Below are positions 34,742 through 43,098 of a stretch of DNA of 64,000 nucleotides, piece by piece (within the stretch, counting starts at the first letter, position 1; each line of letters opens with the position of its first letter). Origin of the DNA: DASZHJ01 sp963735465 (lineage in GTDB: Bacteria; Pseudomonadota; Alphaproteobacteria; ATCC43930; CGMCC-115725); assembly GCA_963735465.1 (NCBI GenBank), contig CAVTLA010000002.1:496001-560000 (forward strand), given 5' to 3'. The position numbers and the translations under genes were made by a program. Under the pieces are notes generated by a model. It saw nothing but the letters and a program-made list of their open reading frames with translations, searched no databases and was not told the DNA's origin.

Positions 34742-35650
34742 TCAGGCCAGGCACCAGGCCAGGATGCCTTTTTGGGCGTGGAGGCGGTTTTCCGCCTCAT
34801 CCCAGACGACGGACTGGGGGCCGTCGATGACGCCGGCGCTCACTTCCTCGCCGCGCTTGGCGGGAAGGCAATGCATGAAGACGGCATCAGGCTTCGCCGC
34901 CGCCATCAGCCGCTCGTCGACGCGATAGGGCGCCAGCAGGTTGTGGCGGTTGACGCTGGCCTCGACGCCCATGGAGACCCAGGTGTCGGTGACGACGCAG
35001 TCGGCGCCCTTGACCGCCTGCTCCGGCGCCGAAGTCACCAGCACGCGGCCGCCCTCGGCGCGCGCCCAGTCGAGGAGGCGCTGGGGCGGCTGCAGGGATT
35101 CCGGGCAGGCGATGCGGAGATCGAAGTCGAAGCGCACCGCGGCATGGATCCAGCTCGCCGCCACGTTGTTGCCGTCGCCGCTCCACGCCACCACCTTGCC
35201 GCGGGCGCTGCCCTTGTGCTCCTCCAGCGTCATGACGTCGGCCATGAGCTGGCAGGGATGGCTGGTGTCGGTGAGGCCGTTGATGACCGGCACCGTCGCA
35301 TACTGGGCCAGCTCCTCCAGCTTCGACACCTGGGTGGTGCGGATCATGATGGCATCGACGTAGCGCGACAGCACGCGCGCGGTGTCGGCCACGGTCTCGC
35401 CGCGGGAGAGCTGGCTGTCGGACGCGCTCAGGATCACCGCGTCGCCGCCGAGCTGCTTCATCGCCACCTCGAAGGAGATGCGCGTGCGGGTAGACGGCTT
35501 CTCGAAGATCATGGCGAGGGTCTTGCCGGCGAGCGGCTTGTCGCTGCTCGCGCGGCCGTTCTGCTTATAGACCTTGCCGAGATCGAGGATGCGCCGAAGC
35601 TCCGGCCCGTCGAGCCGGTCGAGATCGAGGAAATGCCGGGGCGCGGTCAT
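34742..35650 (-). CDS. argF: ornithine carbamoyltransferase
   Basis: 302 residues. Joins ornithine and carbamoyl phosphate to give citrulline, the sixth step of arginine synthesis. Motifs: FEKPSTRTRISFEVA (carbamoyl phosphate), DTSHPCQLMADVMT, DTWVSMG for ornithine, and MHCLPAKRGEEV with the active cysteine. Length is normal for anabolic enzymes. It starts 13 bases after argD and is clearly co-transcribed, so it would share any control exerted on the argD leader. Confidence 0.97.
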   Translation of the reverse strand: MTAPRHFLDLDRLDGPELRRILDLGKVYKQNGRASSDKPLAGKTLAMIFEKPSTRTRISFEVAMKQLGGDAVILSASDSQLSRGETVADTARVLSRYVDAIMIRTTQVSKLEELAQYATVPVINGLTDTSHPCQLMADVMTLEEHKGSARGKVVAWSGDGNNVAASWIHAAVRFDFDLRIACPESLQPPQRLLDWARAEGGRVLVTSAPEQAVKGADCVVTDTWVSMGVEASVNRHNLLAPYRVDERLMAAAKPDAVFMHCLPAKRGEEVSAGVIDGPQSVVWDEAENRLHAQKGILAWCLA

Positions 35651-35663
35651 GATCGACGCGCCT

Positions 35664-36836
35664 TCAGGACTTCCACTTGCGCGCGACGCCGTCGATGATG
35701 CCGATCGCCTCGTCGATGTGGCTCTCCTCGACGATGAGCGGTGGCAGCAGACGCACGACGTTGTCGGCGGCGGTCACCGTGAGGAGTCCGTCGGCCCGCA
35801 GCCTGTCGGAGACGTCGCCGTTGGGGACCTCGCAGCGCAGGCCCATCAGCAGGCCTTTGCCGCGCGCCTCCACGTAGATCTGCGGATACTTGGCGACCAC
35901 CGCATCGAGCTTCTGGCGGAAATAGCCGCTCACCTTCTGCACGCGCTCGAGGAAGCCCTTCTCCAGCATCACGTCGAGGACGGCGTTGCCGATCGCCATC
36001 GCCAGCGGATTGCCGCCGAAGGTCGAGCCGTGGGTGCCCGCGGTCATGCCCTTCGCCACCTTCTCGGTTGCGAGGCAGGCGCCGACGGGGAAGCCGCCGC
36101 CGAGCGCCTTCGCCACCGACATGACGTCGGGCTTCACGTCCGGCCACTCGTAGGCGAAGAGCTTGCCGGTGCGGCCCATGCCGCACTGCACCTCGTCGAA
36201 TACCAGCAGCAGACCGAACTCGTCGCAGACCGCGCGCAAGCCGCGCAGGTACTCGTCCGAGCCGGCGCGCATGCCGCCCTCGCCCTGCACCGGCTCCACC
36301 AGGATCGCCGCGGTCTCGCCGGTGATCTTGGCCCGGAGCTCGTTCAGGTTCCCGAACGGTACGTGGTCGAAGCCGTCGACGACGGGATCGTAACCCTTGA
36401 GGTATTTCGCGTTGCCGGCGGCGGCGAGCGTCGCCAGCGTGCGGCCGTGGAAGGAGCCGTTGCAGGCGATGACCCGGTACTTGCCGGGGTTGCCGTTATC
36501 GTCGTGGTACTTGCGCACCATCTTGAGGGCGAGCTCGACCGCCTCGGCGCCGGAATTGCCGAAGAACACGCTGTCGGCGAAGGTGTTCGCCACCAGGCGC
36601 TCGGCGAGGCGCTGCTGGTCCGGGATCTGGAACAGGTTGGAGCAATGCCAGAGCTTCTGGCCCTGCTCGATCAGCGTTTTCACCAGATGGGGGTGCGAGT
36701 GGCCGAGGCCGGTGACGGCGATGCCGCTGGCGAAGTCGAGGTACTTCCGGCCATTCGTGGCGAAGAGATAGGCGCCTTCGCCCCGGTCGAACGCCAATTC
36801 GTTCCGGGCATATGTCGGCAATACTGCTGGAATCAC
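35664..36836 (-). CDS. argD: acetylornithine aminotransferase
   Basis: 390 residues, GTG start with AGGAG nine bases ahead. Class III PLP enzyme: FFGNSGAEAVELALK binds the phosphate, FDEVQCGMGRTG holds the cofactor aspartate, and the Schiff-base lysine is Lys243 in SVAKALGGGFPVGA. It transfers an amino group from glutamate to N-acetylglutamate semialdehyde in arginine synthesis. It is the promoter-proximal gene of argD-argF-hslO. The 5' leader is about 200 bases long and carries a hairpin and an arginine-rich leader ORF. Confidence 0.96.
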   Translation of the reverse strand: MIPAVLPTYARNELAFDRGEGAYLFATNGRKYLDFASGIAVTGLGHSHPHLVKTLIEQGQKLWHCSNLFQIPDQQRLAERLVANTFADSVFFGNSGAEAVELALKMVRKYHDDNGNPGKYRVIACNGSFHGRTLATLAAAGNAKYLKGYDPVVDGFDHVPFGNLNELRAKITGETAAILVEPVQGEGGMRAGSDEYLRGLRAVCDEFGLLLVFDEVQCGMGRTGKLFAYEWPDVKPDVMSVAKALGGGFPVGACLATEKVAKGMTAGTHGSTFGGNPLAMAIGNAVLDVMLEKGFLERVQKVSGYFRQKLDAVVAKYPQIYVEARGKGLLMGLRCEVPNGDVSDRLRADGLLTVTAADNVVRLLPPLIVEESHIDEAIGIIDGVARKWKS

Positions 36837-36895
36837 GGGACTGTCTCCTGCGCGAGAAAAGGGCGAAACGAAGGGTTAGGCCAGCAAGACGAGGG

Positions 36896-36970
36896 TTATC
36901 GTCGTCGCTGCCGCTTGATCTTTCCCTGGGTTTGCCGGAGCCGGGGCCGCCGGCTCGCTTCGCGCGTCAT
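36896..36970 (-). CDS. candidate arginine-rich leader peptide of the argD operon
   Basis: 24 codons from ATG (36970) to TAA (36896), with GGGAG upstream. Nine residues are arginine, and the end reads CGG CAG CGA CGA CGA stop; CGA is a poorly decoded codon in many bacteria. The last codons form a hairpin with bases just after the stop (CAGC-GACGA with TCGTC-TT-GCTG), which a stalled ribosome would melt. It ends 59 bases before argD. Arg-rich frames arise by chance in GC-rich DNA, so this is a candidate only. Confidence 0.45.
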   Translation of the reverse strand: MTREASRRPRLRQTQGKIKRQRRR

Positions 36971-36982
36971 GTCCTGGTCGCT

Positions 36983-37038
36983 CCCACTTTCCCCGCCCCG
37001 AAAGGGCTAAAACCCTGCTAAGTGCCGGGGAAAGCGGG
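36983..37038 (-). promoter_or_regulatory. stable hairpin at the start of the argD leader
   Basis: CGGGGAAAGCGGG (37026-37038) pairs with CCCACTTTCCCCG (36983-36995) in a 13-base stem with one G-U pair; inside is a smaller AGGG-N6-CCCT hairpin. The predicted transcription start lies within the outer few pairs, so the mRNA would begin in the stem. It may protect the 5' end or act as an operator in DNA. Confidence 0.5.
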
Positions 37039-37040
37039 TG

Positions 37041-37069
37041 AGTATGGTGATGGCCCCCTGACCTGTCAA
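37041..37069 (-). promoter_or_regulatory. sigma-70-type promoter of argD-argF-hslO
   Basis: Minus strand TTGACA (37064-37069), 17-base spacer, CATACT (37041-37046). The -35 is perfect and the spacing ideal. Predicted start near 37034 gives a leader of about 198 bases. Confidence 0.65.
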
Positions 37070-37103
37070 CCGGCGGCTGCCGGCGGAGAGCCTGAGCCGG
37101 CCC

Positions 37104-38081
37104 TCACCCTGCCACAGGTTCGAGCCGATCGGCGTAAGCGGCTGAGCCCTCGCCGTGCGAAGGTGAAGCCGGCTTCCGGCCCCGGCCATATTGCCGGGGT
37201 GAACAGCCCATGACCCGCTTGAAGGCGGTGCTGAAGGCGCTTTCGGATTCGTAGCCGAGGGAGAGCGCGATGGCGGAAACGGGATCGCCGGAATTCGCCA
37301 GCCTGTCCCCGGCCAGCAGCATGCGCCAGCGCGTCAGGTAGTCGAGGGGCGGCGCGCCCACCGTCTCCTTAAATCTCAACGCGAAACTCGAGCGCGACAT
37401 GCCCACACGCTCCGCCAGCTCCTGCAGGGTCCAGCGATGGGCGGGATCCTCGTGCATGGCGCCGATCGCCGCGCCCATCTGCTTGTCCGCCAGGGCGAAG
37501 AGCCACCCGACGCCGCCTTTGACCCCTTCCGCCACATTGAGCCGCAGGGCCTGAACCAGCATCATGTGGGCAAGGTGCTGCGCCACCAGAAATCCGCCGG
37601 GCTGACGCTCGCGCAGCTCCTGCATCATCCGCTCCACCGACCAGCGCAGCGCCGCCTGATCGGATTCCTTCCAGATATGCACGATGGGCGGCAGCATCCC
37701 CAGGAGAAGGCCCGCGTGATTGCCGCTGACGGCGAAGCGGCTGCCGACCAGAAAGAGATCGCCGCCGCCGTTGTAGGTGACGACGCCGCCTTCTCGCGCG
37801 GGAGTGAAAATCGGGACGGCGTCCGCCGGCGGCAAGCTCATATCGCTGGCGAGGCGGAACGGCCGCCCGCTCGGCAACACGAAACAGTCCCCCGTCTTCA
37901 GGTGCACGGCGTCGGCAACGCCCTCGACGGCGAGCCAGCACTGGCCGGAGACCACGGCGTAGCATTTGATGCAGTCGCGCTGGTCGGAGAACTGGATCGA
38001 CCAGTCTCCGCCGGCATCGAAGCCGGCGGACATATAGCTCTGCGGCTTCAGCAGCGACAGCACGTCTGAGAGCGGGTCCAT
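37104..38081 (-). CDS. AraC-family transcriptional regulator
   Basis: 325 residues from ATG at 38081. An N-terminal cupin-like sensor domain of the AraC_binding_2/6 type (DCIKCYAVVSGQCWLAVEG, LKTGDCFVLPSGRPFRL) is followed by two helix-turn-helix units: WTLQELAERVGMSRSSFALRFKE-type core and DPVSAIALSLGYESESAFSTAFKRV, ending CSPRQYGRGRK. The cysteines in DCIKCYAV may matter for sensing. It diverges from an SDR gene 141 bases away, with a 29-base dyad in between, so it probably activates that gene. Confidence 0.92.
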   Translation of the reverse strand: MDPLSDVLSLLKPQSYMSAGFDAGGDWSIQFSDQRDCIKCYAVVSGQCWLAVEGVADAVHLKTGDCFVLPSGRPFRLASDMSLPPADAVPIFTPAREGGVVTYNGGGDLFLVGSRFAVSGNHAGLLLGMLPPIVHIWKESDQAALRWSVERMMQELRERQPGGFLVAQHLAHMMLVQALRLNVAEGVKGGVGWLFALADKQMGAAIGAMHEDPAHRWTLQELAERVGMSRSSFALRFKETVGAPPLDYLTRWRMLLAGDRLANSGDPVSAIALSLGYESESAFSTAFKRVMGCSPRQYGRGRKPASPSHGEGSAAYADRLEPVAG

Positions 38082-38107
38082 GGCCTGTCCTGGACGATTG
38101 CGAAGAC

Positions 38108-38136
38108 AATACGGACGCCGCAGCATAGATCGTATT
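38108..38136. promoter_or_regulatory. inverted repeat between araC-type gene and SDR
   Basis: AATACG (38108-38113) and CGTATT (38131-38136) form a perfect 6-base inverted repeat with 17 bases between them, in the 141-base gap shared by the divergent regulator and SDR genes. A regulator site is inferred only from position. Confidence 0.3.
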
Positions 38137-38222
38137 TTCTCGCGCGCCTACCGTGCTGCCGCAACGGACGACCGCCGCCTCGAAGAGGCGCGGCTCATCC
38201 AGCCTCGCGAGGGAACAGGTCC

Positions 38223-38978
38223 ATGCATCTCACCGGCAACACCATCCTCATCACCGGCGGCACCAGCGGCATCGGCCGCGCGCTCGCCGAGGTTTTCCAC
38301 CGACGCGGCAATCAGGTCATCATCGCCGGCCGCCGTCAGCATCTCCTCGACGAGATCGCCGTCGCTCACCCGGGCATGCACGGGATGCGGCTCGACGTTG
38401 CAGACGCCGGTGCCATCGATGCCTTCGCGGTCGAAATTCGGGAACAATTCCCCACGCTCAACGTCCTCATCAACAACGCGGGCATCTCAAAGCCCGAAGA
38501 TCTCACCGCCGACACCATCGATCTTTCCGCGGCGCGGTCCATCATCGAGACCAACATCGTCAGCGTGCTTCACCTGACCGCGGCGCTGCTCCCGACCCTC
38601 AAGAGGCAGCCGCGCTCTACCATCATCGCGACCACCTCGGGCCTGGCCTTCCTTCCCCGTGCCGATTTCCCGACCTATTGCGCCAGCAAGGCGTTTCTTC
38701 ACTCCTGGCTGCAGTCGCTCCGCGTTCAGCTCCGGAAAACCTCCGTGGAGGTTTACGAGCTTGTCCCGCCCTATGTGCAGACCGAGCTCACCGGATCCGA
38801 TCAGGCGACGGATCCTCGCGCGGTACCGCTCGCCGACTACATTGCCGAGGTGATGTCGATCCTCGGCGACCCGGACCCGCCCCGGGGCGAGATCCTCGTC
38901 AGGGCCGCCGAGGCACTCCGTTGGGCCGAGAGGAACGGCGAGTACGAGCGGCTGTTCCGGGCCCGCAACGGACATTGA
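38223..38978 (+). CDS. SDR family oxidoreductase (DltE-like)
   Basis: 251 residues. Classical short-chain dehydrogenase: TGGTSGIGRALAE (11-23) for the cofactor, NNAGISKPEDL, catalytic Ser in TTSGLAFLP and Tyr-Lys in YCASKAFLHSW. The arrangement LAFLPRADFPTYCASKAFLHS is typical of DltE-type SDRs. The start IAGRRQHL after strand 2, with Arg, suggests NADP(H). It is divergent from the AraC regulator and precedes a second Rossmann enzyme by 60 bases. Substrate unknown. Confidence 0.9.
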   Translation: MHLTGNTILITGGTSGIGRALAEVFHRRGNQVIIAGRRQHLLDEIAVAHPGMHGMRLDVADAGAIDAFAVEIREQFPTLNVLINNAGISKPEDLTADTIDLSAARSIIETNIVSVLHLTAALLPTLKRQPRSTIIATTSGLAFLPRADFPTYCASKAFLHSWLQSLRVQLRKTSVEVYELVPPYVQTELTGSDQATDPRAVPLADYIAEVMSILGDPDPPRGEILVRAAEALRWAERNGEYERLFRARNGH

Positions 38979-39038
38979 TTGGCACCGGGCGATGCCGCGT
39001 GTTCGCGCGTCATCAAGTGAAGTAGAGGAGAAACCGTC

Positions 39039-39935
39039 ATGCGTGTCTTCGTCACCGGCGCCACGGGCTTCGTCGGCTCCGCCGTCGTTCAGGAGCTCAT
39101 CGCCGCCGGCCATCAGGTGCTCGGTCTCGCCCGCTCCGATGCGGGCGCCAAGTCTCTGGTCGCCGCCGGCGCCGAGGCGCATCGGGGCGATCTCGAGGAC
39201 CTGGAAAGCCTGCGGCGGGGAGCTGCCGCGTCGGAGGGCGTCATCCACACCGCGTTCATCCACGACTTCTCCAAGTTCAAGGCGAACTGCGAGACCGATC
39301 GGCGCGCCATCGAGGCATTGGGATCCGCGCTCGCCGGTTCCGACCGCCCCTTGATCGTCACGTCAGGGACCGGGCTCCTTCCGACCGGTCGTCTCGCGAC
39401 CGAGGACGACGCGCCCGCTTCCGGCCCGGACGCGATACCCCGCGTGGCCTCGGAAGAGGCGGCGGAGTCGGTGACGGCGCGGGGCGTCCGCGTGTCGGTG
39501 ATGCGCCTGCCTCCGTCGGTTCATGGCGATGGCGATCACGGTTTTGTTCCACTGCTCATCGGATTGGCGCGTGAGAGGGGCGTTTCCGCCTATGTGGGGG
39601 ACGGGCTCAACCGCTGGCCGGCGGTGCACCGGCTCGACGCCGCCCGTCTCTACCGGCTCGCGCTGGAGAAAGGTACCGGACCGGCCCGGTATCATGGGGC
39701 CGCCGAAGAGGGCGTGCCGTTCCGGGACATCGCCGGCGTGATCGGCCGCCGCCTGAACCTGCCCGTTGTCGGCAAGACCGGCGAGGAGGCCGCCAGTCAC
39801 TTCGGCTGGTTCGCGCATTTTGCGGCGCTCGACAGCCCCGCCTCGAGCGGGCGAACCCGGGAACTGCTGGGGTGGCAGCCGACGCAGCCCGGGCTGATCC
39901 CCGATCTCGACCGGCCGCGCTACTTCGAGACCTGA
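39039..39935 (+). CDS. extended SDR, NAD-dependent epimerase-like
   Basis: 298 residues; GAGGAG ahead of ATG. Rossmann motif VTGATGFVGSAVVQEL (5-20), then a sugar-epimerase-like course with HTAFIHDFSKF and LIVTSGTGLLPTG. The YxxxK pair of extended SDRs is not obvious; the equivalent region reads IPRVASEEAAESV, so catalysis may be altered, as in several atypical extended SDRs with similar sequence. The C-terminal half, WPAVHRLDAARLYRLALEKG, is typical of the group. Likely co-expressed with the SDR gene just upstream. Confidence 0.85.
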   Translation: MRVFVTGATGFVGSAVVQELIAAGHQVLGLARSDAGAKSLVAAGAEAHRGDLEDLESLRRGAAASEGVIHTAFIHDFSKFKANCETDRRAIEALGSALAGSDRPLIVTSGTGLLPTGRLATEDDAPASGPDAIPRVASEEAAESVTARGVRVSVMRLPPSVHGDGDHGFVPLLIGLARERGVSAYVGDGLNRWPAVHRLDAARLYRLALEKGTGPARYHGAAEEGVPFRDIAGVIGRRLNLPVVGKTGEEAASHFGWFAHFAALDSPASSGRTRELLGWQPTQPGLIPDLDRPRYFET

Positions 39936-39952
39936 GCAGGCGGCGCCGCCGC

Positions 39953-41254
39953 TTACCGCAACGGCTGGTTATAGGTCTCCCGAATGCAGAACATGGTGAT
40001 GAGGGACGCCACCGCCGCCACGATCACGTAGTAGCTGGGCGAGATCGGGTCGCCGGTCCAGCCGATGAGGAGCTGGGCGATGACCGGGGCGAAGCCGCCG
40101 AAGATCGCCACCGAGATGCTGTAGCCGGTGGAGAGCGTGACGTAGCGCACCTTGGTGGGGAAGATCTCGGCAATCGCCGCGGGCCCGGCCCCGCTGTAGA
40201 ACGAGAGCGGGATCGCCCAGAACAGCTGGTTCACCAGCACGGCCCAAAACTCGTGCACCGTCACCACGAACTTGAACATGGGGACGATCCCGACCACGAA
40301 GACCGCGCAGGCGGTGATCAGCAGCGGCTTGCGTCCGATGCGGTCGGAGAGCGCGCCGGAGAACGGGATCAGGATCGCCAGCAGGAGTTGTCCCATGGAC
40401 GTCGCCAGCAGGGCCTGGGAGGCCGGGATCTTGAGCTGCTGCTGCATGAAGGTGGGCATGTAGGTGAGCACGATGTAGAAGCCCACGGTCCAGAGCAGCG
40501 TGAAGGAGAAGGCCGTGAAGGTCTCGCGTGGATAGTTCTGCAGCATCTCCAGGAACGGCGTCTTCGCCACCTGCTGCTTGTTCTCGATCTCCTCGTATTT
40601 CGGCGTCTCCTCCACCTTGGAGCGGAGGAAGATCCCAACCACCGCCAGCAGGATGCCGGAGAGGAACGGCAGCCGCCATCCCCAGGAGAGCATCTGCGCG
40701 TCGGTCAGGCTCGCGGTGAGGAAGGCGCCGTAGGCGGATCCCAGCACCAGCCCGCCCACGGTGGTCATCTGCTGCAAGCTGCCGTAGAAGCCGCGCCGGT
40801 TCTGCGGCGCGTATTCCACCAGGAACGACGTGGCCCCGCCCCACTCGCCGCCGGCGGAGAAACCCTGAATGAGCCGTGCCAGGGTAAGGAGGACGGCGCC
40901 GAAGGCGCCCACGGTCGCATAGGTCGGGAGCACCCCGATCAGCACGGTGCCGAACGCCATCGCCAGGACGGTGAAGACCAGCGCGTTCTTGCGCCCGTAC
41001 TTGTCGCCGAAGTGCCCGATCACAATGGCCCCCACGGGCCGCATGACGAAGCCCAGACCGTAGGTCAGGAACACCAGCAGCACGCCCTTCATCGGGTTGC
41101 TGTCGGGGAAATAGAGGCGCGCGATCGGCGCCGCGAAGAAAGCGTAGACGGAGAAGTCGTACCATTCGAGAAGATTTCCGACCGACGCCGCGCTCACCGC
41201 GCGCGTCAGGCTGGGTGCCGTCCTGCCTCCGACTGTCGCGACGTTCCCCACCAT
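39953..41254 (-). CDS. MHS-family (ProP/ShiA-like) MFS transporter
   Basis: 433 residues, twelve helices. The signature of the metabolite:H+ symporter group is intact: GNLLEWYDFSVYAFFAAPIARLYF near 28-51 in pieces, GHFGDKYGRKNALVFT in loop 2-3, and RLIQGFSAGGEWGGATSF near helix 4. Such proteins import shikimate, alpha-ketoglutarate, dicarboxylates, proline or betaine. The substrate here is unknown. A polysaccharide deacetylase-fold gene starts just 10 bases upstream of its start, so the two are likely transcribed together. Confidence 0.92.
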   Translation of the reverse strand: MVGNVATVGGRTAPSLTRAVSAASVGNLLEWYDFSVYAFFAAPIARLYFPDSNPMKGVLLVFLTYGLGFVMRPVGAIVIGHFGDKYGRKNALVFTVLAMAFGTVLIGVLPTYATVGAFGAVLLTLARLIQGFSAGGEWGGATSFLVEYAPQNRRGFYGSLQQMTTVGGLVLGSAYGAFLTASLTDAQMLSWGWRLPFLSGILLAVVGIFLRSKVEETPKYEEIENKQQVAKTPFLEMLQNYPRETFTAFSFTLLWTVGFYIVLTYMPTFMQQQLKIPASQALLATSMGQLLLAILIPFSGALSDRIGRKPLLITACAVFVVGIVPMFKFVVTVHEFWAVLVNQLFWAIPLSFYSGAGPAAIAEIFPTKVRYVTLSTGYSISVAIFGGFAPVIAQLLIGWTGDPISPSYYVIVAAVASLITMFCIRETYNQPLR

Positions 41255-41264
41255 GTTCCCCTCC

Positions 41265-42146
41265 TCAGTGGTCGAATTTCTCCGGTTCCGGCGGCGGCGA
41301 GCGCTTGAGCGGCAGCCGTCCCTCCGCCAGCAGCCCCTCCGCGTGGCGCGTGATGTCCTCCAGGCTCGCCCACCAGATGCCGGGAAAGCCCTTCATGAAA
41401 CGCACCAACCGCTCGATCGTCCGCATGTAGACCCAGCGCCCGCTGATGAAGGGATGGAGCGTCAGCACGAAGCAGCCGCCGCTCTCGTAATAGCCCTGGA
41501 ACTCCTCGCTCCAGAGCCGGAACACCGTCTCGGGGTCCCCGATCGCACGGTCGCGGTTGGAGCGCGTGTGCAGCCAGTATTCGGCGTCATCGAGGATCCA
41601 CTGGATCGGGATCTCGATCAGCGGACCGGCGGATGTCTCGAGCGCGTAAGGCGCCTCCTCGTCCATCAGGCTCGAATCCGATTTGACGCCGGCGCGCACC
41701 AGCAGCGCCGGCGAATGGCGGTTCAATTCCCAGGACGGCGAGCGGTAGATCGTCGGCACATAGCCCGCGACTTTCCGCATCGCGGCCTGGGAGCGGCGCA
41801 TGATCTCCGCCTCCCGGGTCTCATCCAGGTCGTCCATCGTCTCGTGCTGATAGCCGTGCAGGCCCAGCGGATGACCGCGCTCCCTGATGGCGCGGATGAC
41901 GCCCGGATAGCGGTCGACGATGTAGCCCGGCACGTAGAAAGTGCCGGGGATGGCGTGGCGCTGCAGCAGGTCCAGGATTTTCCAAATTGCGATGGTGGGG
42001 CCGTAGATGCGCTGATGCAGCTCGCTGAGCTGGTTCCGGCTCCGCTCCGGCACTCGATAGTAGAGTGCGGACTCGCCGTCCACGTCCCAGGAGAGGCAGA
42101 CCGCCATCCGGACGCCGTCAGGCCACGGAAATTTTGCCATGGTCAC
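41265..42146 (-). CDS. polysaccharide deacetylase-fold hydrolase (PuuE-like)
   Basis: 293 residues. NodB-type barrel: catalytic and metal residues in LSWDVDGES (Asp pair near 20-22), LGLHGYQHETMDD (two His), YRSPSWELN and LTLHPFISGRW. The pattern and length match the allantoinase/PuuE-like group of cytoplasmic amidohydrolases rather than chitin-type exported deacetylases; there is no signal peptide. It lies 10 bases upstream of the MHS transporter gene on the same strand, so the transporter may bring in its substrate, possibly a ureide or N-acyl compound. Confidence 0.85.
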   Translation of the reverse strand: MTMAKFPWPDGVRMAVCLSWDVDGESALYYRVPERSRNQLSELHQRIYGPTIAIWKILDLLQRHAIPGTFYVPGYIVDRYPGVIRAIRERGHPLGLHGYQHETMDDLDETREAEIMRRSQAAMRKVAGYVPTIYRSPSWELNRHSPALLVRAGVKSDSSLMDEEAPYALETSAGPLIEIPIQWILDDAEYWLHTRSNRDRAIGDPETVFRLWSEEFQGYYESGGCFVLTLHPFISGRWVYMRTIERLVRFMKGFPGIWWASLEDITRHAEGLLAEGRLPLKRSPPPEPEKFDH

Positions 42147-42213
42147 CCCGTCGCGAGGTGATCAGCTTCGCACAGGGATGTGGAGGGATCAATCGGCCGG
42201 CGAGGCCGCTCTC

Positions 42214-43098
42214 TCAGAGACGATCGAGGGGGATTTTCAGGAATCTGGTGCCGTCGGATTCCGCCGGCGGCAGCGCGCCGGCGCGCATGTTGACCTGCAC
42301 CGCGGGGATGAGAAGCGCCGGAAGATCGAGGGTGGCATCGCGGGCGCGGCGCTTGGCGATGAACCCCGTGGCGTCGACGCCGGCGAGGTGGATGTTCTCC
42401 GCGCGCTGGGCGCCCACCGTCGTCTCCCACCGCGCCTCGCGTCCGCCGGGCATGTAGTCGTGGCAGACGAAGAGCCGCGTCTCTGGCGGCAGTGCCAGGA
42501 TGCGCTCGATGGAGTGGTGCAGCTGCTCCGCGTCGCCGCCGGGAAAATCGCAGCGCGCGCTGCCGCTGTCGGGCATGAACAGCGTGTCGCCGACGAAGAC
42601 CGCGTCCTCGACGACGTAGGCGATCCCTTCCGGCGTGTGGCCCGGCGTCGCGATCACGCAAGCCGTGAGCGCGCCGACGGTAAAGCGCTCGCCGTCGGCG
42701 AAGAGATGATCGAACTGGCTGCCGTCGGGCGTGAAGCCCGGCTCGGCGTGAAAGAGCGCGGCGAAGCGTCGCTGCGTCACCGGAATATTGGCGCCGATGC
42801 CGACACGGCCGCCGCGGCGCTCCTTCAAGCGTTGCGCGGCGGTGAGATGATCCGCGTGGAGATGGGTCTCGAGGATCCACTCGACCTCGAGCCTGGCCTC
42901 GTCGAGATAGGCGCAGAGCAGATCGAGAGACGTCGTGCGGGTGCGGCCGGCGCGGACGTCGTAGTCGAGGACGGGATCGATGATCGCGCAGCGGCTTCCC
43001 GCACCGCCGTGCACCACGTGCGTCACCGTCGATGTCGACTTGTCGAAGAAGGAGCGAACCTCGGCGCGCATCATCCCCCTCGGTCCCGTCACGCTCAT
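42214..43098 (-). CDS. MBL-fold persulfide dioxygenase-like protein (ETHE1/Blh type)
   Basis: 294 residues from ATG at 43098, which overlaps the permease stop by four bases. Metallo-beta-lactamase metal motif THLHADHLTA (His79, His81, Asp83, His84), later ATPGHTPEGIAYVV and FVGDTLFMPDSGSARCDFPGG, with CHDYMPGG. The GSARCDF-like segment and overall pattern match glutathione persulfide dioxygenases with a single iron. It would oxidise sulfane sulfur to sulfite. No BigR repressor or rhodanese is adjacent. Coupling to an ABC-2 permease is unusual. Confidence 0.85.
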   Translation of the reverse strand: MSVTGPRGMMRAEVRSFFDKSTSTVTHVVHGGAGSRCAIIDPVLDYDVRAGRTRTTSLDLLCAYLDEARLEVEWILETHLHADHLTAAQRLKERRGGRVGIGANIPVTQRRFAALFHAEPGFTPDGSQFDHLFADGERFTVGALTACVIATPGHTPEGIAYVVEDAVFVGDTLFMPDSGSARCDFPGGDAEQLHHSIERILALPPETRLFVCHDYMPGGREARWETTVGAQRAENIHLAGVDATGFIAKRRARDATLDLPALLIPAVQVNMRAGALPPAESDGTRFLKIPLDRL

